From: Pseudoalteromonas shioyasakiensis
Lineage (GTDB): Bacteria > Pseudomonadota > Gammaproteobacteria > Enterobacterales > Alteromonadaceae
NCBI RefSeq assembly: GCF_001550135.1
Contig: NZ_LRUE01000001.1
Coordinates: forward strand, 62,001 to 126,000
Direction of reading: 5' to 3'
Length of the DNA: 64,000 nt
The notes below the pieces were generated by a model. It ran no database searches. It was given only the letters and a program-made list of their open reading frames with translations, and had not been told where the DNA came from. Positions 41,299 through 51,149 of the stretch are shown here, piece after piece (the first letter of the stretch is position 1; every line of letters begins with the position of its first letter). The translations under genes were made by a program, and so were the position numbers.

Positions 41299-42747
41299 TT
41301 AACTATCCCCAGCGGGTTTACGTCTTGGGCGAGATGGTCCCGATACACGCTGGCGATTACCCACAGGTTTATTACCTGCTGGTTTATTGTTATTCGATTT
41401 ATTCCCGTTGTTAGCGCCTTTTGGGTTTTGGCCCTGCTCTTTACCCTTACCCTGCCACTTACCTTGTGAAGGTCGCTTTTGCGATTTAGGTTTTGGCTTT
41501 TGTGCAGGTTTTGCTGCACCTTGACCATCTTGAGCTGGTGCTTTTGGCTTTTTCGGTTTCTTTGGTTTTTTCGGCTTGATTGGACGCGTATCTAGTGGCT
41601 TTTCAGCAACTGGTTTGCTTGGCTCAAAACCTGCTTCGGTTGCACGCGGAATAAGCTCACCAATAAAGCGCTCAATACCATACAAATCGTCGGCATCATC
41701 TGCTGTTACAAACGATATAGCATGACCCGATGCACCCGCTCGGCCTGTACGGCCAATACGGTGAACGTAATCTTCATAAATATTCGGTAAATCGTAGTTA
41801 ACAACGTGAGGTAGCTCAACAATATCTAGGCCACGGGCAACGATATCGGTTGCAACTAGTACGCGCACTTCACCCGATTTAAAGCCTTCGAGTGCCTTAA
41901 CGCGAGCGCCTTGCGATTTATTACCGTGAATGGCAGCGCCAACAATATCATCGCGTTCAAGCTGCTTAACTAAACGGTTTGCACCATGCTTGGTACGGCA
42001 AAATACTAATACTTGTTGCCAATCATTAGTACGGATCAAATGGCTAAGCAATGCTGTTTTACGTGATTTATCTAGCGCATAAACAGATTGAGTAACCGTT
42101 TTAGCTGTGGTGTTTTTTGCCGCAACTGAAATTTCAACGGGGTCGTTAATGAGCCCTTTTGCAAGTTCACGAATTTCATCAGAGAACGTCGCTGAGAACA
42201 TCAGGTTCTGACGTTTAGCAGGCAATTTAGCAATGATACGTTTGATGTCATGAATAAAGCCCATATCAAGCATACGGTCGGCTTCATCAAGGATCAGCAC
42301 TTCTAAATCATCAAACTTAACAGCATTTTGATTGTGTAGATCTAATAAACGACCAGGTGTGGCCACTAAAATATCAACACCTTTACGAAGGCGCATCATT
42401 TGCGGATTAATTTTAACGCCGCCATAAACAACAAATGAGCTAACATTTGAATGCTTAGCGTATTGCTCAACATTTTCGCTTACTTGTAGAGCCAGCTCAC
42501 GGGTTGGTGCCAATACTAATGCGCGAACTTTATTGCCACCCGCTTTAGGGCCCTTTGACAAACGCTCGATTAACGGCAGTGTAAAACCTGCTGTTTTACC
42601 TGTACCAGTTTGCGCTGCGGCCATAACATCGCGGCCTTCAATGATCGCAGGGATAGCTTGTGATTGAATAGGCGTTGGTGCTTCATAGCCCTTTTCTAAA
42701 ACTGCATTTACTAAAGCTGGTGATAAACCTAACCCATCAAAACTCAT
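41299..42747 (-). CDS. rhlE: DEAD-box RNA helicase, RhlE type
   Basis: ATP-dependent RNA helicase with all core motifs: Q-motif region, [11 protein letters not shown] (I), APTRELALQ (Ia), DEAD in [11 protein letters not shown] (II), SAT (III), [11 protein letters not shown] (V) and [10 protein letters not shown] (VI). The C-terminal ~100 residues are a basic Lys/Pro/Asn-rich tail typical of RhlE. ATG at 42747 with AGAGAG upstream gives 482 residues and the normal start [16 protein letters not shown]; an upstream open extension to 42834 lacks homologous character. Confidence 0.93.
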   Translation of the reverse strand: MSFDGLGLSPALVNAVLEKGYEAPTPIQSQAIPAIIEGRDVMAAAQTGTGKTAGFTLPLIERLSKGPKAGGNKVRALVLAPTRELALQVSENVEQYAKHSNVSSFVVYGGVKINPQMMRLRKGVDILVATPGRLLDLHNQNAVKFDDLEVLILDEADRMLDMGFIHDIKRIIAKLPAKRQNLMFSATFSDEIRELAKGLINDPVEISVAAKNTTAKTVTQSVYALDKSRKTALLSHLIRTNDWQQVLVFCRTKHGANRLVKQLERDDIVGAAIHGNKSQGARVKALEGFKSGEVRVLVATDIVARGLDIVELPHVVNYDLPNIYEDYVHRIGRTGRAGASGHAISFVTADDADDLYGIERFIGELIPRATEAGFEPSKPVAEKPLDTRPIKPKKPKKPKKPKAPAQDGQGAAKPAQKPKPKSQKRPSQGKWQGKGKEQGQNPKGANNGNKSNNNKPAGNKPVGNRQRVSGPSRPRRKPAGDS

Positions 42748-42881
42748 ACTATCTCTCTTTAAAAAATTCAGCCGATTCGGCGAAGTGCGCGCATTATACC
42801 TAGGATAGTCAATAATGCATGGAATTATTTGCAAACTAGTACTTAATGGTGAACTTAGCCGATTTATTTAAGGCATAAAAA

Positions 42882-42903
42882 AAAGCGGCTTTAATGCCGC
42901 TTT
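42882..42903 (-). terminator. Terminator of the oxygenase gene
   Basis: 8-bp stem AAAGCGGC/GCCGCTTT with loop TTTAAT, preceded by eight A on the plus strand (U-run on the minus strand). It lies 17 bases after the oxygenase stop. Confidence 0.85.
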
Positions 42904-42919
42904 CTCTTATAACCAATCT

Positions 42920-43762
42920 TTACTTAACACCAAGTTCGCGTAAACGCTCTTGTAAGTAGCTGTCTGCTGTGTAACGCTCAGAAAGCACAACATCAGGACG
43001 CGGGTGTAAGAATAGTGGTAACGAAATACGTGATTTCGTTGATGCTTTACCCGTTGGGTTGATCACGCGGTGAATCGTTGATGGGAAGTAACCACCTGAC
43101 GCTTCTTGAAGCATGTCACCAATATTGATGATCAGGTTACCAAAATCACATGGTACGTCTAACCAACCGCCATCTGTTTTTTGTACTTGTAAACCTGGCT
43201 CATTTGCCGCAGGTAATACAGTTAATAAGTTGATGTCGCCATGTGCTGCTGCACGGATTGCACCTGGCTCTTCATCACCTGTCATTGGAGGGTAATGAAG
43301 AATACGCAGGAGTGTTTGCTCAGAGTTAGCAATCATATCTTTAAGGTCGATAGAGAACTTAGCACGCACTTCTTCTGGAGCTTCAGCTTGAACCCAGCTT
43401 AATAATGTTGCTGCAAACTCATTCGCTAAACGGTAGTACTCACGGATTTCTTCTTCTAGCTGTGCTGGAACACGGCCTTTTGGATAAACGTGGTAATACT
43501 CTTTTATATCTTTAACGGTAAAGCCTTTTGCAACTTCTGACACTGATGGTGGGAAGTAACCATCTTGTGTTTCTTTTGAAAATAAAAACTCGTGCTTTTG
43601 CTCAGAATTAAAGAATTCTTGCCAATTTTTGTAAATAGACTCAACTAATGACTGAGGGATTGGGTGATTTTTTAATACACCGAAACCTGTGTTTCTTAGT
43701 GACTCAACAAATTGAGCGGCCGCATCGCTCGCTTTATAATCAACGGTAGGTAAATGTTGCAT
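42920..43762 (-). CDS. 2-oxoglutarate/Fe(II) dioxygenase of the isopenicillin-N-synthase family
   Basis: A 280-residue non-heme iron oxygenase. The jelly-roll ligands are visible as His-x-Asp (AAHGDINLLTVL) and the distal His (STIHRVINP), with the 2OG-binding Arg in SRISLPLF. The N-terminal DIOX_N region (TGFGVLKNHPIPQSLVESIY) is present. Substrate unknown; bacterial members of this group often act on amino acids or small metabolites. It is divergent from the MBL-fold gene, across a region with an FNR-like box. Confidence 0.9.
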   Translation of the reverse strand: MQHLPTVDYKASDAAAQFVESLRNTGFGVLKNHPIPQSLVESIYKNWQEFFNSEQKHEFLFSKETQDGYFPPSVSEVAKGFTVKDIKEYYHVYPKGRVPAQLEEEIREYYRLANEFAATLLSWVQAEAPEEVRAKFSIDLKDMIANSEQTLLRILHYPPMTGDEEPGAIRAAAHGDINLLTVLPAANEPGLQVQKTDGGWLDVPCDFGNLIINIGDMLQEASGGYFPSTIHRVINPTGKASTKSRISLPLFLHPRPDVVLSERYTADSYLQERLRELGVK

Positions 43763-43901
43763 TTGTCTTTTCCAGTGAATAAGGTTCTAGAAGTCTGTGC
43801 TAAGCATAGCATTTCTTCATTATAGCGCTTCGCGAGGATAGAGAAACACAGGCAAAAACATAAGGACTTATGTCCGCCCCACCTTGCTTAGCTCCTTAAC
43901 T

Positions 43902-43937
43902 TTGATACAGATCAACTAACCCCTTAAGTAGTATAAT
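43902..43937 (+). promoter_or_regulatory. FNR-like box and -10 element upstream of the MBL-fold gene
   Basis: TTGATACAGATCAA (43902-43915) matches the FNR consensus TTGAT-N4-ATCAA in both half-sites. TATAAT at 43932-43937 is a perfect -10 on the plus strand. The box centre would lie near -35, closer than the -41.5 of class II activation, so repression or a different start point is possible. It lies between two divergent genes and could affect either. Confidence 0.7.
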
Positions 43938-44000
43938 ATGTACTATTACCTAAACTTTGATATGGTTAATTAGACACATTTCAACGCAAAAGGATCGCTA

Positions 44001-44888
44001 ATGTTCAAAAATCTGCAAATCTTACTTTTCAGTGCGCTGATACTTATAACCAATCAGGCCATCTGTGCAGAACAAGCAAACTATAAAGTCGAAAATATTA
44101 AAGACAACGTATATCGCTTTAGTGCTGGCCATTACCACAGCGCTTTTATGATTGTTGATAACCAGGCCTTAGTGACTGATCCTATTAATAGCGATGCCGC
44201 AAAATACTTAAAAAGCTATATCAAGAAAACCTTTAACGCCGAAATCAAATTTATGCTGTACAGCCATAGCCATGTTGACCATGCGATGGGCGGTAATGAG
44301 CTAATCGATAACAACACCACAGTCGTTGCTCATCAATTTGCAGCTGAGGACCTTAAATTAAATAAAGTGCCTACTGCCCTGCCTGATCTTACATTTACCG
44401 ATACACTCAAAGTCGATTTAGGTGATAGTTACGTGCAGCTGAAATATTATGGGCCTAATAATGGCCGAGGTAATGTCAGTATGCGTTTTATGCCTGCCAA
44501 TGTACTTTATGTTGTTGATTGGATTGTGCTTGGCCGCATGCCATATAAAAACCTGATTGGTTACGATATTAACGGCATGCTGCATTCAACCAAAGCGGTG
44601 CTAAATGAACCTGCGTTTGCTGCATTTATAGGTGGCCATGCAGATACTGGCAACCGCGATGATGTTGTCTCGTACTTACACTATATTCAAGACTTACACA
44701 CTGCTGTGCGCGATGGCATGTTAAAAGGTAAAAACCTTGCGACCTTACAAGAAGAAATAAGCTTGCCTAAATACAGCCATTTAAAAATGTACCAGCAATG
44801 GCTACCACTGAATATTGAGGGTGTGTATAACAACCTTGTCGAGATGGGCTATTTTAATTTTCGCAGCGACATTGATGCTCAGTTTTAA
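44001..44888 (+). CDS. Exported metallo-beta-lactamase-fold hydrolase
   Basis: A 295-residue protein with a signal peptide (LQILLFSALILITNQAICA-E) and the MBL metal motif HSHVDH (His89, His91, Asp93, His94) in MLYSHSHVDHAMGG. A later Asp (VVDWIVLG) and His (FIGGHADTG) complete a two-metal site. It should work in the periplasm. Substrate is unknown; the class includes quorum-quenching lactonases and other hydrolases, and the sequence does not single one out. Confidence 0.88.
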   Translation: MFKNLQILLFSALILITNQAICAEQANYKVENIKDNVYRFSAGHYHSAFMIVDNQALVTDPINSDAAKYLKSYIKKTFNAEIKFMLYSHSHVDHAMGGNELIDNNTTVVAHQFAAEDLKLNKVPTALPDLTFTDTLKVDLGDSYVQLKYYGPNNGRGNVSMRFMPANVLYVVDWIVLGRMPYKNLIGYDINGMLHSTKAVLNEPAFAAFIGGHADTGNRDDVVSYLHYIQDLHTAVRDGMLKGKNLATLQEEISLPKYSHLKMYQQWLPLNIEGVYNNLVEMGYFNFRSDIDAQF

Positions 44889-44895
44889 CTGAGCA

Positions 44896-45627
44896 TCAAT
44901 GGCGGGATAAAAACGCGTTAAGTTCTTTACTCATACGTGCAACAAGCGATTTTGGGCCACCATCATACATATCGTTATGGCGCGAACCTTTAAGCTTAAT
45001 TTGCGTCACTGGGTATATAGCGAGCTCTTGCGGCGTTAGCAATACGTTGTCATCTGCTGGGTAATCGCTACCGCGTAGTGTCAGTACAGCAATATTTTTG
45101 TTTCGCGGGATCAGCATACGGCGATGATCAAGGGTGATCAGCTTAGCTACCTTAGCGGGATAAATAGCCGCATATAATGCTGCAATATCTCCCCCATTTG
45201 AGTGCCCAAATAAAGTGAGCTTATTAAAGTCATACTCAGGATAACGCTTTGCAAGTTCTACGGCTAAAAACTCAAGGGTTTGTACACCACGGTGCCAGTT
45301 TTCCATGCGTGTGGTCATGTATGGTGGCTCCGGGTTTAAACTCGGATCACCTTTTAACTCATGAGCAACTTCAACCGTTAAATAACCATGCTGATGAAAG
45401 GCCTGCTGGGCAAATTGATAGTCTGTATGTGCCATACCATAGCCTGCCCCAATAAACGCCACGGGGCATTTCTTCTTTATCGTACATTTGCTATCGGCTG
45501 CTGTAATGGTCACCGGAATATGGCGTGCCCGCTCAGTATCAAACAGTGTCTCTGTTTGATTTGCAAAGGCTGTTTGCCCGCAAAGAGTTAAAGCAAGCAT
45601 TAGCGCCGCCTTTTTAATATTTAACAT
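44896..45627 (-). CDS. Exported alpha/beta hydrolase
   Basis: A 243-residue protein with a signal peptide (AALMLALTLCGQTAFA-N) and the nucleophile elbow GHSNGG in FNKLTLFGHSNGGDIAALYA; the catalytic His is probably in GSRHNDMYD near the C-terminus. A small esterase/dienelactone-hydrolase-like enzyme of the periplasm is likely. It starts one base before the GNAT gene ends, so they are cotranscribed. Cysteines in SKCTIKKKC may form a disulphide. Confidence 0.85.
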   Translation of the reverse strand: MLNIKKAALMLALTLCGQTAFANQTETLFDTERARHIPVTITAADSKCTIKKKCPVAFIGAGYGMAHTDYQFAQQAFHQHGYLTVEVAHELKGDPSLNPEPPYMTTRMENWHRGVQTLEFLAVELAKRYPEYDFNKLTLFGHSNGGDIAALYAAIYPAKVAKLITLDHRRMLIPRNKNIAVLTLRGSDYPADDNVLLTPQELAIYPVTQIKLKGSRHNDMYDGGPKSLVARMSKELNAFLSRH

Positions 45628-45628
45628 A

Positions 45629-46216
45629 CTATAACTGCTCTAATTTGAATTTTAAGCTACGTTTAACCATAGGCCACTCACCATCAATAATTGAAAACAC
45701 CACGGTGTCGCGTACGCATCCATCGGCCATTATTTGGTGATTTCGAAGCACCCCATCTTGTTTCGCTCCTAAGCGAGCAATGGCATTGCGCGAAGCCTGG
45801 TTATGCCAATGAGTACGAAACTCAACGGCAATCACATTAAGTGTTTCAAATGCATAACTCAGCAGCAGTTTTTTACAATCAGTATTAACCCCAGTACGCT
45901 GAAAACGCTTGGCATACCAGGTATAGCCAATTTCTAAACGGCGGTTTTTACTGTCGATATTACAAAAGCGAGTTGAGCCTATCACCTCATCGGTGTGTTT
46001 ATCGATGACAGCAAATGGTAATGCGCGACCAAGTGACTGTTGTTCAAACGCCATACTTAAATAATCGTCAACACCTTCTTCATTGGGCACCGAGGTAAAC
46101 CAAAGCTCCCAAAGCTTTCCATCTGAAGCGGCGTTAACTAAAGCATCACGGTGCTCAAGCGTTAACGGCACTAATTTAACAAATTGACCTTCTAAGGTGA
46201 TGGGACTTAAATCCAT
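45629..46216 (-). CDS. GNAT-family N-acetyltransferase (RimJ/RimL-like)
   Basis: A 195-residue acetyltransferase of the RimJ/RimL-like group (Acetyltransf_3): FVKLVPLTLEHRDALVNAA, IGSTRFCNIDSKNRRLEIGYTWY and the CoA-binding part LLSYAFETLNVIAVEFRTHWHNQASRNAIARLGAKQDGVLRNH. The acceptor is unknown. It lies in a minus-strand run of small accessory genes from 47041 to 44896. Confidence 0.92.
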   Translation of the reverse strand: MDLSPITLEGQFVKLVPLTLEHRDALVNAASDGKLWELWFTSVPNEEGVDDYLSMAFEQQSLGRALPFAVIDKHTDEVIGSTRFCNIDSKNRRLEIGYTWYAKRFQRTGVNTDCKKLLLSYAFETLNVIAVEFRTHWHNQASRNAIARLGAKQDGVLRNHQIMADGCVRDTVVFSIIDGEWPMVKRSLKFKLEQL

Positions 46217-46247
46217 AACTTTCCTTAACCTTAATTAGCAAAAATAT

Positions 46248-46838
46248 TTAATCCACCAGCTCTATATCGAGCCCTGCTAATAAATCCAAAGCGGCATAAC
46301 GTTCAAATTTGGCTTTACTGACTTTGTTAGTAGTTATATCAATGGCAAAGTGACTAGCACCAATAAAATTAGCTTTACTGAGGTTGGTTTGTTGAAACAA
46401 GCTGTCACGAAAGTCCGTATCAGTAAAATCAGCTGAAGATAAATCTGCATGTCTAAAATCAACATCTTTGGCAAAACAGCTACGCATTTTTAAAGCTTTT
46501 AAACTAAGTTCAAAAAAGCTGCTGTGGCTAAGTTCACAACCAACAAAACTCACTGGAGCACGGCTGGCGAGTAGCGGCCAATCAACATCAGTAAAGCGCA
46601 CGCTGGTTAATTTACACTGTTTAAAGCTTACTTCTTCAAGCGAGGTGTATCTAAGCCCAAGCGCAGCTAAATTACAGTTTTTAAACTCGCACTCTATGAA
46701 CCGACAGTTTTCAAACTGACTATTGCTAAAGTCACAGTCGATAAATTCACATTGCTCAAATTCGCAATGCGAAAATGTTTGCCCTGCAAGGTTTACTTTA
46801 AAGGTGTGTTCAAAATAAAGCGAATGGCTTGCGATCAC
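46248..46838 (-). CDS. Pentapeptide-repeat protein
   Basis: A 196-residue protein with two blocks of A(D/N)LXX-type pentapeptides: CEFEQCEFIDCDFSNSQFEN near residues 26-50 and VDFRHADLSSADFTDTDFRD near 125-155. Such repeats fold as a right-handed quadrilateral helix that can mimic DNA; in Qnr/MfpA proteins this protects gyrase, but this one lacks obvious Qnr-specific loops, so function is open. Its ATG overlaps the stop of the small membrane protein gene (ATGA). Confidence 0.88.
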   Translation of the reverse strand: MIASHSLYFEHTFKVNLAGQTFSHCEFEQCEFIDCDFSNSQFENCRFIECEFKNCNLAALGLRYTSLEEVSFKQCKLTSVRFTDVDWPLLASRAPVSFVGCELSHSSFFELSLKALKMRSCFAKDVDFRHADLSSADFTDTDFRDSLFQQTNLSKANFIGASHFAIDITTNKVSKAKFERYAALDLLAGLDIELVD

Positions 46839-47041
46839 GCGGTGGTCTCAATATCTTGTTTAAGCGCAAGTACTGCAATAAAAATAAGACCAAACAATGG
46901 AATTAGCGCTAGTAACCCACCAATAACGGCCACCACGATTGGTGTTGAGGTTTTGCGCTTACCTAAGTAATAGCTGATAGCGGCAAACACAGGAATTAAA
47001 ATAACAATTATTTGCCCGATTAAAGTTGCATTGATATTCAT
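46835..47041 (-). CDS. Small two-helix membrane protein (68 aa)
   Basis: A 68-residue protein with two hydrophobic helices: LIGQIIVILIPVFAAISYYLG and ALIPLFGLIFIAVLALK, joined by a basic turn (KRKTSTP). It is preceded by AAGGAGAGAG, a strong ribosome-binding site. The four-base overlap with the pentapeptide gene suggests translational coupling. No recognised family. Confidence 0.75.
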   Translation of the reverse strand: MNINATLIGQIIVILIPVFAAISYYLGKRKTSTPIVVAVIGGLLALIPLFGLIFIAVLALKQDIETTA

Positions 47042-47087
47042 TCTCTCTCCTTGAAGAACATACTAAATATTCATTTAAGCACAAAAA

Positions 47088-47113
47088 AACCCTAAGGCAT
47101 ACACCTTAGGGTT
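47088..47113 (-). terminator. Terminator of aspS
   Basis: 10-bp stem AACCCTAAGG/CCTTAGGGTT with loop CATACA and an A-run (U-run on the minus strand), 38 bases after the aspS stop. Confidence 0.85.
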
Positions 47114-47150
47114 ATTATTCATTAAGTCTTATAATTCAGGCTATTATGAA

Positions 47151-48920
47151 TTATTCAGCGTCTTTCGCTACAACATCAATTGCAAGCTCAGTTAATGCAT
47201 CTGCATTTGCTTTGCTTGGTGCATCTGTTAATAAACATGATGCTTGAGTTGTTTTAGGGAAAGCAATAACGTCACGAATGTTATCAGTACCGCATAACAA
47301 CATAACTAAGCGGTCAAGACCAAACGCAAGACCTGCATGCGGTGGTGTACCGTATTTAAGTGCGTCAAGTAAGAAACCAAACTTGTCTTGCTGCTCTTGC
47401 GCTTCGATACCTAAAATTCTGAATGCTGTTTCTTGCATTTCTGCATTGTGAATACGTACCGAACCACCACCAACTTCGTAGCCGTTTAATACCATGTCGT
47501 ATGCATCTGATAGTGCACCAGCTGGGTTTGCTTCAAGCTCTTCAGGAGAAATACCTTTCGGTGCAGTGAATGGGTGGTGAACCGCATGCAATGTACCTTC
47601 GTCGTCTTCTTCGAACATAGGGAAGTCAACAACCCATAATGGTTTCCAGCTATCTAGATCAGTAATGCCTAAATCAACACCAATCTTAAGACGTAGCGCA
47701 CCCATTGCTTCGTTTACAACGTTGCGCTTGTCAGCACCAAATAAAATGATGTCGCCAGATTGTGCGTTAGTACGCTCAAGTAACTGGTTGATCACCTCTT
47801 CGTTTAAGAACTTAGCGATTGGTGATTGTACACCTTCAACGCCCGCAGCACGGTCGTTCACTTTCATCCATGCTAGGCCTTTCGCGCCATAGATACCGAT
47901 GAATTTAGTGTAATCGTCGATTTGTTTACGAGAAAGCTCAGCACCGCCTGGTACAGTTAATACAGCAACACGGCCTTTTTCGTCATTAGCAGGACCAGAG
48001 AATACTTTAAACTCAACGTCTTTTACTAAATCAGCAACGTCTACAAGTTGCATTGGGTTACGTAGGTCTGGTTTATCAGAACCATATAAACTCATTGCTT
48101 CGCTGTATGGCATTACTGGGAAGTCGCCTAAGTCAACGTCTAATAATGATTGCCACATTTCACGGATCATTTTCTCAGTCATTGCACGCACTTCATCAGA
48201 GCTCATAAATGACGTCTCTAAATCGATTTGTGTGAATTCTGGCTGACGGTCAGCACGTAAGTCTTCGTCACGGAAACATTTAACAATTTGATAGTAACGG
48301 TCAAAGCCCGACATCATTAATAATTGTTTAAATAACTGTGGTGACTGAGGTAAAGCGTAGAAGCTACCCTTGTGAACACGGCTAGGTACTAAGTAGTCAC
48401 GGGCACCTTCAGGTGTTGCTTTTGTTAGTACCGGTGTTTCGATATCTAAGAAACCATTGTCATCTAAGAAACGACGCACAAAGCTGCTCGCTTTTGCACG
48501 AAGTTTGATACGGTCGCTCATTTCAAGACGACGTAAATCAAGGTAACGGTATTTTAAGCGGCGCTCTTCAGAGTTTTGCTGATTAAAGTCAAGTGGTAAT
48601 GGCTCTGAACGGTTGATGATAGTTAAGCTTGTGCCTAAAATTTCAACTTCACCTGTTGCCATGTCTTTATTTACTTGGCTTTCAGGGCGTGCGCGAACAA
48701 CACCTTTTAACTGCACACAAAACTCTTGACGTAGTTTATTCGCAGTATCCATTAATCCTTCTACTTCAGGATCAAAAACAACTTGTACTAAACCTTCTCT
48801 GTCACGTAAATCGACGAAGATAAGGCCACCAAGGTCACGGCGTTTGTTGATCCAACCACATAGTTCAACTTCTTGATCTACGTGAGATTTATTTAGCTGT
48901 CCGCAATATATAGAGCGCAT
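47151..48920 (-). CDS. aspS: Aspartyl-tRNA synthetase
   Basis: Class II synthetase that charges tRNA-Asp. The 589-residue length is normal. Motifs: N-terminal OB-fold [20 protein letters not shown], motif 2 [16 protein letters not shown], motif 3 [12 protein letters not shown], and the bacterial GAD insertion between. ATG at 48920 with AGGA upstream gives [10 protein letters not shown]; an in-frame extension to 49007 is not part of the protein. Confidence 0.97.
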   Translation of the reverse strand: MRSIYCGQLNKSHVDQEVELCGWINKRRDLGGLIFVDLRDREGLVQVVFDPEVEGLMDTANKLRQEFCVQLKGVVRARPESQVNKDMATGEVEILGTSLTIINRSEPLPLDFNQQNSEERRLKYRYLDLRRLEMSDRIKLRAKASSFVRRFLDDNGFLDIETPVLTKATPEGARDYLVPSRVHKGSFYALPQSPQLFKQLLMMSGFDRYYQIVKCFRDEDLRADRQPEFTQIDLETSFMSSDEVRAMTEKMIREMWQSLLDVDLGDFPVMPYSEAMSLYGSDKPDLRNPMQLVDVADLVKDVEFKVFSGPANDEKGRVAVLTVPGGAELSRKQIDDYTKFIGIYGAKGLAWMKVNDRAAGVEGVQSPIAKFLNEEVINQLLERTNAQSGDIILFGADKRNVVNEAMGALRLKIGVDLGITDLDSWKPLWVVDFPMFEEDDEGTLHAVHHPFTAPKGISPEELEANPAGALSDAYDMVLNGYEVGGGSVRIHNAEMQETAFRILGIEAQEQQDKFGFLLDALKYGTPPHAGLAFGLDRLVMLLCGTDNIRDVIAFPKTTQASCLLTDAPSKANADALTELAIDVVAKDAE

Positions 48921-49147
48921 AGTATTCCTGTCAGTTAAAGACTTATAGCCGCCTGCTCTTAAGAGTTCGCTATTTTGAGAGCAAAAGCCACTATACAAAG
49001 TAATCATTTAAGGCAGAGCATTATACCCAAACCATCGCAAAATGCGAGTGCCAGCAGTGCCTGTCGGGGGCTAAATATATACCTCGACTTCTGAGCAAAC
49101 ATTTCTTTTGATACACTAGCTAAAGTTTAAATTTATTGGTTGATTTA

Positions 49148-49996
49148 ATGCTGTATTTAGGTTGTCCGCAGTGGTCTAGCACCGCATGGAAAGGAAATTT
49201 GCTCTCTAGTCACTGTAAAAGCGCCGACATGCTCAGTGAGTATGCGCAATGCTTTAACTCAGTCGAAGGCAACACCAGTTTTTATGCTGATCCGAGTCAC
49301 GAGTCATTATTACGCTGGCATGATGCGGTACCCGAAGACTTTAAATTTACTTTTAAGTTTCATCGGCGTTTTAGTCACGAATTACAGCTGACGAATATAA
49401 CTAGTGAGCTTAATGCGTGGCTAAACTTATTTGAGCCAATTTTTGCTAAAACGGGGCAAATTATGTTGCAGCTACCCCGTGCCTTTGGCCCAGATGCCCT
49501 ACCCCTTCTTGCTAATTTTATTGCACAACTACCCAAACAACTTAGTTACGGTATAGAGGTACGTCACCCCGGTTTCTTTCAAAAAGATGATGCAGAAATT
49601 CGTTTAAATCAGCTATTAATTGAAAATAATATAGACCGTATCAGTATGGATACCCGCGCTTTATTTGCTGTACCCGCCAATACCGATGCACTCATTGATG
49701 CGCAAAAGAAAAAGCCTTATTTACCTGTGCATGCCATTGCAACAGGAAATCAGCCAATGTTACGCTTTGTGATTGCCAGTCTTGAACATGAATACAAGTC
49801 GTATTACCAGCCATGGCTACAAAAAATAAAACAATGGCTTGATGAAGGAAAATCACCCTATTTGTTTTTTCATACCGCAGATAATCGCCAGTCGCCACTT
49901 TTAGCAAGACAGTTCTGCCAAGATTTAGGTTACAATCACCCCGTGCTTGCGCCGTTTATAGGTGAACGCGAAGCAAGCCAAAGCAGTTTATTTTAG
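49148..49996 (+). CDS. DUF72 (YecE-like) protein
   Basis: A TIM-barrel-like DUF72 protein: LYLGCPQWSSTAWKGNLL, YAQCFNSVEGNTSFYADP, FKFTFKFHRRFSHEL and YGIEVRHPGFF are characteristic. Function is unknown. ATG at 49148 is preferred (282 residues); the frame also opens at a TTG at 49136. In Alteromonadales and Enterobacteria it stands near aspS and the cmo genes, as here. Its end overlaps the upstream open extension of the next gene. Confidence 0.9.
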   Translation: MLYLGCPQWSSTAWKGNLLSSHCKSADMLSEYAQCFNSVEGNTSFYADPSHESLLRWHDAVPEDFKFTFKFHRRFSHELQLTNITSELNAWLNLFEPIFAKTGQIMLQLPRAFGPDALPLLANFIAQLPKQLSYGIEVRHPGFFQKDDAEIRLNQLLIENNIDRISMDTRALFAVPANTDALIDAQKKKPYLPVHAIATGNQPMLRFVIASLEHEYKSYYQPWLQKIKQWLDEGKSPYLFFHTADNRQSPLLARQFCQDLGYNHPVLAPFIGEREASQSSLF

Positions 49997-50018
49997 CGCC
50001 CGATTTATCAGAGAAAAC

Positions 50019-50513
50019 ATGAAAGATTACAGCCGTTATTTTCAAGGTTACCCTCCTCACATCATTGAGCAAGTTTTACAGCTATTTAATGGCGACAGGG
50101 CCGCAAAATACCTAAAGGGCAAATACCCTGATGCCCATAGCATTACCAGCGATAAAGCTTTATACAGTTACGCCACTGAGCTGAAAAAGCGCTACCTTAA
50201 AAATGCCCTGCCTTTTGGCCGTGCTGCATTCAAAAAACAAGGCGATATGGTCACGAATGCCTTAGGCACCCATACTTTTCGTATGCAAGGTAAAACCCGA
50301 AAACACGATCTTGCCATTAATAGCGACCTACTTCGCGCACCTGAGCCCCTTCTCAAAGCACTCGTCGTACATGAACTGGCTCATTTTAAGGAAAAAGACC
50401 ACAACAAAGCCTTCTATCAACTTTGCTGCCACATGGAGCCGCAATATCATCAACTAGAACTGGATTTAAGAATATTCAGTGTGCTGGTAGGTGAAGGGAA
50501 AAATCCGTATTAA
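50019..50513 (+). CDS. YgjP-like (DUF45) zinc metallopeptidase
   Basis: A 164-residue cytoplasmic M48/DUF45-type protein with VVHELAHFKEKDHNKAFY, where HELAH is the zinc motif, and the downstream basic segment expected for YgjP proteins. ATG at 50019 lies after AGAGAA and 22 bases beyond the DUF72 stop; a longer open frame from 49962 overlaps the DUF72 gene and is unlikely. Substrate unknown. Confidence 0.85.
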   Translation: MKDYSRYFQGYPPHIIEQVLQLFNGDRAAKYLKGKYPDAHSITSDKALYSYATELKKRYLKNALPFGRAAFKKQGDMVTNALGTHTFRMQGKTRKHDLAINSDLLRAPEPLLKALVVHELAHFKEKDHNKAFYQLCCHMEPQYHQLELDLRIFSVLVGEGKNPY

Positions 50514-50560
50514 AACTATAAGTGAAAATAATATGAAATCTAATATCAAAAATAGACTGT

Positions 50561-50956
50561 TTACTTGAGCTTTTTTATAACATCATCACTAAAGAGCATT
50601 AGAATCAATGCACCTTCGCAAAGAGTAAGTAAATAACCAATAGATGCATCAAAATACATTGTTACATATAACCCAAGAATGTAAGGGCTCACAAGAAAGT
50701 TAAAGGCGATCAGTGAACAAAATAACCACTTTGCTAATTTTTTGTATAAATAAAGACCAAGCAGACTTAATACATATACCATTGAGTAAATGTATGGAAA
50801 CGAGCTTTGATGGTCGATAATTCCACCTGTTCCTGCAGCAGATAATAAGTAAGAAATGTCTTCAGAGTAAATATATTGCCAAATATATGGTAAGAAAAAA
50901 AAAGTCGTATATAAAACTGCTGTAACCAGCACAGTAAACTGAAAATATCTAGTCAT
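50561..50956 (-). CDS. Hypothetical membrane protein (131 aa)
   Basis: A 131-residue protein with about four membrane helices: FTVLVTAVLYTTFFFLPYIW, YIYSMVYVLSLLGLYL, FCSLIAFNFLVSPYILGLYV and IGYLLTLCEGALILMLF. No recognised family. The gene is clearly AT-richer than its neighbours, which may point to recent acquisition. It converges on the YgjP-like gene. Confidence 0.65.
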   Translation of the reverse strand: MTRYFQFTVLVTAVLYTTFFFLPYIWQYIYSEDISYLLSAAGTGGIIDHQSSFPYIYSMVYVLSLLGLYLYKKLAKWLFCSLIAFNFLVSPYILGLYVTMYFDASIGYLLTLCEGALILMLFSDDVIKKLK

Positions 50957-51149
50957 GCTTTTCTTGCCAAAAATATTAAATTTAATATTTACAATAATTA
51001 AGTTATTGGTTCATAGCAATATGTTCCTCTAAAAATTCGTTATGAGTAAGGCTGTTGATTTCAATACACATAAAGCCTCATTCAAAATGTTTTTATTCAT
51101 AAACGTTCAATCAAAATTGCCCCCTCTAATTTCGGTTGAAAGCTGACAG

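Noticed and set aside
42748-42834. 29-residue N-terminal extension of rhlE
   Set aside because: The helicase start MSFDGLGL at 42747 has an AGAGAG ribosome-binding site; the extension shows no domain.
48921-49007. 29-residue N-terminal extension of aspS
   Set aside because: Aspartyl-tRNA synthetase begins at MRSIYCG, which has AGGA directly upstream; the extension is not family-like.
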